From Candidatus Bruticola papionis (lineage in GTDB: Bacteria > Vulcanimicrobiota > Xenobia > Xenobiales > Xenobiaceae), in assembly GCA_002407045.1 (NCBI GenBank), contig DHKB01000014.1, positions 11,062-20,942 on the forward strand: DNA of 9,881 bases. The letters are read 5' to 3'. Numbering within the stretch: the first letter of the stretch is position 1; each line of letters begins with the position of its first letter. Under the pieces are notes generated by a model, which saw only the letters and a program-made list of their open reading frames with translations, was not told the DNA's origin and made no database searches. This document shows positions 6,506 through 9,881 of the stretch, piece after piece. The translations under genes were made by a program, and so were the position numbers.

Positions 6506-6904
6506 TTATGCGGCCACTGGCAACGAAAGACTAAAACCCAAATTGGCCTCATCCTCGGCAGGATCAAAAAGATCGACTGCAGCAGCTTGGTGCCGCTCTT
6601 CTTTCCACTCAGTAGATGTAGCATTTACAGCAGCCACAAGGCCGTCGAGATCAGCGAGATATTCGCTATCGACTTCGGCAGCAGCATAGGCATAAAAAAT
6701 ATCGAAGCCGTTTTCGCGGTCTTCTGCTGCAGCTACAGCATCTGCCACAGCGGCCAAATCAAAACTGGCACAATCATCGATCGCATCTTGCCATCGCTGG
6801 GCGAGATCCTGAGCACGGGCGACCAATTCTTCAAGGCTGTCTTGTTCGACGTTATTTGGATTGGAGCAAAAGTTTATAGCGTCACTATTTGCGAATAGTT
6901 TCAT
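6506..6904 (-). CDS. Small acidic, Ala-rich protein of unknown function
   Basis: I do not recognise the 132-aa product. It is strikingly acidic, with about 28 Asp/Glu against 6 Lys/Arg, and about 29 Ala. It reads as mostly helical (for example LEELVARAQDLAQRWQDAI and VADAVAAAEDREN), with no signal peptide and no transmembrane segment. The C-terminus, FSLSLPVAA, is hydrophobic and ends VAA, loosely like ssrA-type ends that ClpXP recognises. The ATG at 6902-6904 has AAAGGA 10 nt upstream. Codons are GC-richer than those of the two orphan genes upstream on the same strand. Its start lies 100 nt past the stop of the 109-aa gene, and clpP is the next gene downstream. Steady composition and the SD favour a real gene; long frames on the opposite strand here are probably by-products of its Ala/Asp codons. 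Confidence 0.6.
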   Translation of the reverse strand: MKLFANSDAINFCSNPNNVEQDSLEELVARAQDLAQRWQDAIDDCASFDLAAVADAVAAAEDRENGFDIFYAYAAAEVDSEYLADLDGLVAAVNATSTEWKEERHQAAAVDLFDPAEDEANLGFSLSLPVAA

Positions 6905-6995
6905 TTTTTGTTAATCCTTTCATTTTGACTCTTTTTGCAGCAGTTTTTTTTACAAACAAAGCTCTGCAATAGTCAGCCGCGCAGAAAAAGTAAAT

Positions 6996-7026
6996 AAAAA
7001 AGGACTAACGCTCGGAAAAAGCGAGC
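6996..7026 (-). terminator. Weak terminator at the end of the 109-aa gene
   Basis: On the minus strand GCTCG (7026-7022) pairs with CGAGC (7014-7010) around a 7-nt loop, and six T follow at 7001-6996. Eight bases separate stem and T-run, more than in a standard terminator. The stem overlaps the last codons of the gene (stop at 7007-7005). Confidence 0.35.
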
Positions 7027-7334
7027 ATTTTATTGAAGGATAGTAGTTCGATAAGCTCTCGTAAGCCAAAAATCTTGTGAAATGACAAATCTCGATTCAA
7101 TATTCGCTGCAAATCGAACAGTCCCAAATTGTCTGCAGAGAATTCGTTTTTATGCCATAGACGTCGCACACGCGATGCCTTCGTAGCATAGATTTTACGA
7201 AGCAAATCCATAAGCGACATGGGCATATCTAGAATTATATCGAGAGAAATTCGCACATATTTCCACAAAACTCTATTGACTTTTCCAATAAAGCAGATTA
7301 AAATACCTTGCATCAAAAATAGGGTAAACGCCAT
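7005..7334 (-). CDS. Hypothetical protein with hydrophobic N-terminus
   Basis: I do not recognise the 109-aa product. Residues 3-17 (FTLFLMQGILICFIG) form a hydrophobic helix that could be a membrane anchor or signal sequence. An amphipathic stretch follows (about 28-48, ISLDIILDMPMSLMDLLRKI), then a basic segment (KASRVRRLWHK) and a Leu-rich helical tail. The ATG at 7332-7334 is supported by AAGG (7346-7343) 8 nt upstream. A good promoter lies about 300 nt upstream (7636-7664), so the leader would be unusually long. The gene sits in AT-rich DNA with two other orphan genes on the same strand. It may be an accessory gene or an eroded one; the intact SD and hairpin at the stop argue for function. 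Confidence 0.5.
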   Translation of the reverse strand: MAFTLFLMQGILICFIGKVNRVLWKYVRISLDIILDMPMSLMDLLRKIYATKASRVRRLWHKNEFSADNLGLFDLQRILNRDLSFHKIFGLRELIELLSFNKMLAFSER

Positions 7335-7597
7335 AGCTTCGGCCTTGTTTCCTTTCTACGGTCATGCGCATCGTTGGGGTTTGTGCATGTTACCGTCGTT
7401 TCGTTGTGGGTGCTGACGGCTTATCTTTGCTTAGCCGTGTGGTGGTGTGTTTTTTGGGAGTAGAAATCGCCGCCTCAGAGCATTGTAAACGTTATTTAAT
7501 GATCTGAATAGTCATTTTTGTTAAATTATTGTAGAAAATAGGGCAGTTTTTGCGTGATTGGTTTAACTCGTCTTTTTATCTGCACATTTTTCTGCTT

Positions 7598-7611
7598 TTT
7601 ATGTACATAAA
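7598..7611. promoter_or_regulatory. Perfect 14-bp palindrome, possible operator
   Basis: TTTATGTACATAAA equals its own reverse complement over all 14 bases. It lies roughly 18-31 bases downstream of the predicted start of the 7636-7664 promoter, a place where a bound dimer would block elongation. No regulator gene is in the window. Confidence 0.4.
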
Positions 7612-7635
7612 CATATTGTTGCATACGTCACGACA

Positions 7636-7664
7636 TCTATACGGCAATAACTTGCTACTGTCAA
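7636..7664 (-). promoter_or_regulatory. Sigma70-type promoter reading toward the 109-aa gene
   Basis: On the minus strand a perfect -35 TTGACA (7664-7659) is followed after exactly 17 nt by TATAGA (7641-7636), 4 of 6 to the -10 consensus. The start would be near 7629, leaving about 295 nt before the 109-aa gene. This is the best-matched promoter in the orphan region. Confidence 0.6.
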
Positions 7665-7731
7665 TTTATAGTCCAGCGTCGTATATATTTATTTAAAGTG
7701 TACTGCAATTACTAATGAGACTTTGATGGCT

Positions 7732-7760
7732 AAAAAACTCAGCAAGGAGCTATAACTGAG
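7732..7760 (-). terminator. Intrinsic terminator overlapping the stop of the 124-aa gene
   Basis: On the minus strand CTCAG (7760-7756) and CTGAG (7742-7738) form a 5-bp stem with a 13-nt loop, followed at once by six T (7737-7732). The stop codon at 7752-7750 is inside the loop. A terminator this close to the stop supports the gene call. Confidence 0.6.
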
Positions 7761-8124
7761 ATTGTATTTTTTGGGCCAAAGTAATAAGGTCCAGCTCTGC
7801 GATTTGCCGCTTTTCTTCCCAACACCTTTCTACGAGACTAGCAGCAGAAACAATATCAAAATTATCAAGATATGATTGTGCTGCGATTGAAGTTGTATAA
7901 AGCTCACTTTTTTCGTCACTCTGCAATTTAGCAGACATTAACTCCATATTAGCGAAGGTATTTACCAGATACGCTGAAAGAAGGTAGCTTTGCGTGCGCA
8001 TCTTGTTAACTCTCAAAAAGATTTTCAAAAATTTTGTTGCAGTTGTGGCAGAGTTTTCTCTTTTACGGGCTCTTATGAAAAGTTTATAAGGCATGCAATT
8101 GCGCAAAGCGTATCTATTTTTCAT
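7750..8124 (-). CDS. Hypothetical basic/helical protein
   Basis: I do not recognise the 124-aa product. The ATG at 8122-8124 (MKNRYALRN) is chosen because AAAGGA lies 8 nt upstream (8138-8133). The frame stays open to a TTG at 8241, but that start has no SD. The first 55 residues are strongly basic (KLFIRARKRENS, KFLKIFLRVNKMR). The rest is a more neutral, probably all-helical segment (QSYLLSAYLVNTFANMEL to LAQKIQSQL) with Ala, Leu and Glu spaced as in amphipathic helices. An internal ATG at M56 (MRTQSYLL), with GAGAG 8 nt ahead, could give a shorter form. No signal peptide or clear membrane helix. A terminator overlaps its stop. TATACT (8203-8198) and a TTGACA with an inverted repeat (8283-8299) are promoter candidates. 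Confidence 0.5.
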   Translation of the reverse strand: MKNRYALRNCMPYKLFIRARKRENSATTATKFLKIFLRVNKMRTQSYLLSAYLVNTFANMELMSAKLQSDEKSELYTTSIAAQSYLDNFDIVSAASLVERCWEEKRQIAELDLITLAQKIQSQL

Positions 8125-8282
8125 TATCACATTCCTTTCCAGTTGGACTGTCCATCTACTGACAAACAGCCGCCACTTAGTGTATTTATTGAGCTTTAGT
8201 ATAGTCATCAATACAGTAAGAAGCTTCAAACGACGCCGCAACTAAAAGGCAAGGCTCAGCTTCCCTCGATACCTACAACAAA

Positions 8283-8299
8283 ACAGTTTTAACTGTCAA
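8283..8299 (-). promoter_or_regulatory. Inverted repeat overlapping a TTGACA box upstream of the 124-aa gene
   Basis: ACAGTT and AACTGT (8283-8288 and 8291-8296) form a 6-2-6 inverted repeat. On the minus strand it overlaps a perfect TTGACA (8299-8294). The region 17 nt downstream (GTAGGT) is a poor -10, so a promoter here is uncertain. The layout resembles a repressor operator over a -35. Confidence 0.3.
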
Positions 8300-8414
8300 C
8301 TCAATTGCTTTTTTTTAGCTTCTGCTTATTTATATTTATATAAGCTGCATAAATATCTATTTTATTGCATGCCGCTATGCTAACTTTTTGCATGTTTTTA
8401 CCGCTTATTTTATC

Positions 8415-8450
8415 ACTTATCTACCGCAATATCGACTTATTTACGCAATA
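8415..8450 (+). repeat. Two imperfect tandem copies of about 20 bp
   Basis: ACTTATCTACCGCAATA (8415-8431) is followed by ACTTATTTACGCAATA (8435-8450), differing by one substitution and one deleted base, at a 20-nt period. Two copies in AT-rich DNA could be chance. Confidence 0.4.
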
Positions 8451-8577
8451 AACATCTAATACATCACGATTATTTCATATTTTTTAACAAACAGAATATT
8501 GAATATACAAGCCACACCATATTTACCAAAAATATATGCAAAAAGTAGTATATACAATAATATATATTTTTATTAAA

Positions 8578-8623
8578 CTTTTTGTTAATTTTTAAACATA
8601 TTTCGATATAATTTAACAAAAAG
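8578..8623 (+). promoter_or_regulatory. Promoter candidate framed by an 11-bp inverted repeat
   Basis: CTTTTTGTTAA (8578-8588) and TTAACAAAAAG (8613-8623) are perfect inverted copies. Between them lies a perfect TATAAT (8607-8612), with TTGTTA (8582-8587, 4 of 6) as a -35 at the long spacing of 19 nt. The right arm would lie just after the -10, over the transcription start. The 24-nt centre also holds ATAT-TTCG-ATAT (8598-8609). Transcripts would begin near 8619, about 225 nt before hsdM. Confidence 0.4.
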
Positions 8624-8699
8624 AATACATATTGTTTACAAAAATCCATTAATTCAGCGTATTACTAGAATAGGAATATATCAACCGTCTTCTATAAAA

Positions 8700-8746
8700 G
8701 CCTTTTTGCTACACGTATAGCTAAACAGCGCTATTAGCGGGAAGGC
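8700..8746 (+). promoter_or_regulatory. Branched stem structure in the hsdM leader
   Basis: GCCTT (8700-8704) pairs with AAGGC (8742-8746), extendable by two G-U pairs. It encloses two hairpins, GCTA/TAGC (8708-8711 with 8718-8721, 6-nt loop) and CGCT/AGCG (8729-8732 with 8736-8739, 3-nt loop). The AAGG in the right outer arm is also the SD of the small ORF at 8754. Confidence 0.35.
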
Positions 8747-8753
8747 CGAGTAA

Positions 8754-8786
8754 ATGGACATTTTTAGGTCAAGGAAAAAAGCTTGA
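8754..8786 (+). CDS. Possible 10-codon leader peptide upstream of hsdM
   Basis: The ORF reads MDIFRSRKKA and stops at TGA (8784-8786). Its ATG has AAGG (8742-8745) 8 nt upstream, a better-placed SD than that of hsdM itself. Its second half and stop lie within the inverted repeat 8766-8789, so a translating ribosome would open that hairpin. Four of ten residues are Arg or Lys, both Arg codons being AGG and CGN-free. Leader peptides of this size control several resistance and biosynthesis genes; that this one regulates hsdM is inference, and a 10-codon ORF can arise by chance. Confidence 0.3.
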   Translation: MDIFRSRKKA

Positions 8787-8789
8787 CCT
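8766..8789 (+). promoter_or_regulatory. Perfect 8-bp inverted repeat over a TTGACC box
   Basis: AGGTCAAG (8766-8773) and CTTGACCT (8782-8789) are separated by 8 nt. The right arm contains TTGACC (8783-8788), 5 of 6 to a -35, with TATTTT (8808-8813) after a 19-nt spacer. It could be an operator overlapping a promoter, or a hairpin in a longer leader. No T-run follows on either strand, so it is not a terminator. Confidence 0.4.
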
Positions 8790-8793
8790 GCGG

Positions 8794-8839
8794 AAAGTGC
8801 TTTACGCTATTTTTACTTAAAATTGGGAGAGCACTTTTT
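8794..8839 (+). promoter_or_regulatory. Hairpin enclosing the hsdM SD, next to its start codon
   Basis: AAAGTGCT (8794-8801) pairs perfectly with AGCACTTT (8830-8837), which runs into a T-tract ending at 8839, three bases before the hsdM ATG. The only SD-like sequence, GGGAG (8825-8829), abuts the right arm inside the loop and is 13 nt from the ATG, longer than usual. The element could attenuate transcription as a weak terminator or limit translation. Confidence 0.35.
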
Positions 8840-8842
8840 CTT

Positions 8843-9881
8843 ATGGATAGTCAGATTCACAACCAGATCGTAAGTTTCATTTGGAGCGTGGCCGACGATT
8901 GTTTGCGCGACGTTTATGTGCGTGGCAAATACCGCGATGTGATTCTGCCTATGACCGTTATCCGCCGTTTAGATGCTGTTTTGGAAAAGACTAAACAGGC
9001 CGTATTGGAAACCAAAAAAAAACTAGATGAGAAGCATATAGCCGGACAAGAACGGGTATTATGTAACACTGCCGGGCAAGCTTTTTGTAACAGTTCTCCT
9101 TTTTGCTTAAAAGATCTGACTTCGCGCGGCAAGTCTCAGCAACTTAAAGCCGACTTTATCGCCTACTTGGACGGCTTTTCCGACAACGTGCAAGAAATAC
9201 TCAATAAATTTAAGTTTCGCAACCAAATAGACACTATGGTGGAAGCCGATATTTTGGGCGCCGTTATTGAAAAGTTTATTTCACCTACTATAAATTTAAG
9301 TCCCGAGCCGGTTTTAGATGATCTTGGACAAATAAAAATTCCTGGCCTAGACAATCATGCCATGGGCACAATTTTTGAAGAGCTGGTGCGCCGTTTCAAT
9401 GAAGAAAATAATGAAGAAGCCGGCGAACACTGGACTCCTCGCGATGTAGTTTATCTTATGGCCGATTTAGCCGTTTTGCCTGTAGCTGATAAAATTAAAG
9501 ATAGTACCTATACTTGCTACGATGGCGCTATGGGTACTGGCGGTATACTTACTGTGGCTCAAGAAAGGCTCAGTGAAATTGCCCAGCAAAAAGGCAAACA
9601 AGTTTCCATCCATCTTTATGGGCAAGAAATTAACCCCGAAACTTACGCTATTGCTATAGCTGATATGATCTTAAAAGGTAAAGGTGAAACTTCACAAGAT
9701 CACTTTATCTATGGCTCTACCCTTTCTTCTGACGGTTTAGCTGACAAAACTTTTGATTTTATGTTATCTAACCCGCCTTATGGCAAATCTTGGAAGACCG
9801 ACGCCGAAAAGATGGGTGGCAAAAGCGGCATAAAAGATCCGCGTTTTGTTATTGTCGACAATAAAGACGAACAAGAAGAAA
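8843..9881 (+). CDS. hsdM: Type I restriction-modification methyltransferase subunit HsdM, 5' part
   Basis: HsdM methylates adenine N6 in the recognition site set by HsdS; with HsdR the complex also cuts unmethylated DNA. The 346 codons present start MDSQIHNQIVSFIW. They include an N-terminal helical HsdM domain (ADDCLRDVYVRGKYRDVILPM on), GLDNHAMGTIFEELVRRFNEENNEEAGEHWTPRD (GEHWTPR at 194-200), S-adenosylmethionine motif I as DGAMGTGGILT (from D227) and catalytic motif IV NPPY at 310-313. Motif I has Met where Cys is common (ACGTGG), probably tolerated. The last part, GKSWKTDAEKMGGKSG, is typical of the subfamily with a long C-terminus. The ATG was chosen because the family N-terminus begins there, despite weak SD spacing. 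hsdS and hsdR are expected beyond the window. The leader is unusually long and structured. Confidence 0.95.
   Translation, partial: MDSQIHNQIVSFIWSVADDCLRDVYVRGKYRDVILPMTVIRRLDAVLEKTKQAVLETKKKLDEKHIAGQERVLCNTAGQAFCNSSPFCLKDLTSRGKSQQLKADFIAYLDGFSDNVQEILNKFKFRNQIDTMVEADILGAVIEKFISPTINLSPEPVLDDLGQIKIPGLDNHAMGTIFEELVRRFNEENNEEAGEHWTPRDVVYLMADLAVLPVADKIKDSTYTCYDGAMGTGGILTVAQERLSEIAQQKGKQVSIHLYGQEINPETYAIAIADMILKGKGETSQDHFIYGSTLSSDGLADKTFDFMLSNPPYGKSWKTDAEKMGGKSGIKDPRFVIVDNKDEQEE

Larger units (their letters stand above)
7335..7749 (-). other. Long spacer with promoter and palindrome, no firm gene
   Basis: This stretch of 415 nt contains the promoter at 7636-7664, a 14-bp palindrome (7598-7611), one copy of TTTTTGTTAA (7515-7524), a 6-bp inverted repeat ACGGCT...AGCCGT (7416-7421 and 7433-7438), and the terminator of the 124-aa gene (7732-7760). 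About 7360-7480 is GC-richer than its surroundings. A 32-codon minus-strand ORF (7526-7624), rich in Lys and Arg, starts 5 nt after the predicted transcription start but has no SD. A 47-codon plus-strand ORF (7364-7507) has no SD. Neither can be called a gene. Confidence 0.5.
8242..8842. other. AT-rich spacer upstream of hsdM, no firm gene
   Basis: About 600 nt between the divergent 124-aa gene and hsdM, very AT-rich from about 8280 to 8690. It contains inverted repeats, a promoter candidate, a branched stem structure, a possible 10-codon ORF and two hairpins just before hsdM, each listed separately. A 24-codon hydrophobic ORF on the plus strand (8377-8451, starting MLTFCMFLPLILSLIY) has no SD. 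No tRNA, integrase or transposase was seen. Confidence 0.6.

Noticed and set aside
6587..6898. 103-codon plus-strand frame opposite the 132-aa gene
   Set aside because: No SD was found and the minus-strand gene has one. Long opposite frames are expected across Ala/Asp-rich codons.
7364..7507. 47-codon plus-strand ORF in the GC-richer patch
   Set aside because: There is no SD, no promoter and no recognisable similarity; it may be chance or a remnant.
8125..8241. Longer start (TTG at 8241) for the 124-aa gene
   Set aside because: No SD lies before it, while the ATG at 8124 has AAAGGA at ideal spacing; the extra 39 residues are basic and unremarkable.
8766..8789. CtsR-type heat-shock operator (AGGTCAA heptamer)
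   Set aside because: CtsR sites are direct heptamer repeats a few bases apart; here the copies are inverted and 8 nt apart, next to hsdM rather than clpP.
6900..8842. CRISPR array, tRNA attachment site or insertion sequence in the AT-rich region
   Set aside because: No regularly spaced repeats, tRNA cloverleaf, integrase or transposase motif could be found; the repeats present are short and irregular.

Overview
The window is bacterial chromosome with a housekeeping part (about 1-6250) and an orphan-gene and restriction-modification part (about 6300-9881). The first part has compact genes, mid-range base composition and clear Shine-Dalgarno (SD) sites. I cannot fix the phylum. Its core genes are the C-terminally cut release factor RF1 (prfA), ribosomal protein bL31 (rpmE), the ClpP protease and a type II (eukaryote/Staphylococcus-like) pantothenate kinase (coaW).

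Layout. Minus strand, 1-1352: a promoter and structured leader drive rpmE, then prfA. Minus strand, 1459-3396: a large membrane-anchored DUF3352-like protein, with a terminator hairpin that overlaps the rpmE promoter region. Plus strand, 3621-4490: a zinc-ribbon, Pro-rich-linker, DUF697-like membrane protein transcribed divergently from it. Minus strand, 4529-6193: coaW and clpP, separated by a large terminator-like structure. clpP has its SD inside a small hairpin. coaW has no usable SD but has a -10 box placed for a leaderless mRNA.

From about 6500 to 8840 the character changes. Three unrecognised minus-strand genes (132, 109 and 124 aa) lie in increasingly AT-rich DNA. Each has a plausible SD, and terminator-like hairpins follow at varying distances. 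The spacers carry a good sigma70-type promoter (TTGACA-17-TATAGA), perfect palindromes, and several copies of the decamer TTTTTGTTAA. On the plus strand the window ends inside hsdM, the methyltransferase subunit of a type I restriction-modification system. hsdM is preceded by about 600 bases without an obvious gene. This stretch holds a perfect TATAAT framed by an 11-bp inverted repeat, a branched stem structure, a possible 10-codon upstream ORF with a good SD, an 8-bp inverted repeat over a TTGACC box, and a second hairpin next to the hsdM start.

The housekeeping genes are individually ordinary. The parts most worth a second look are the layered leader upstream of hsdM, the three orphan genes with their shared motifs, the rpmE leader fold, and the clpP SD hairpin. 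No tRNA, rRNA, CRISPR array, insertion sequence or integrase was seen.
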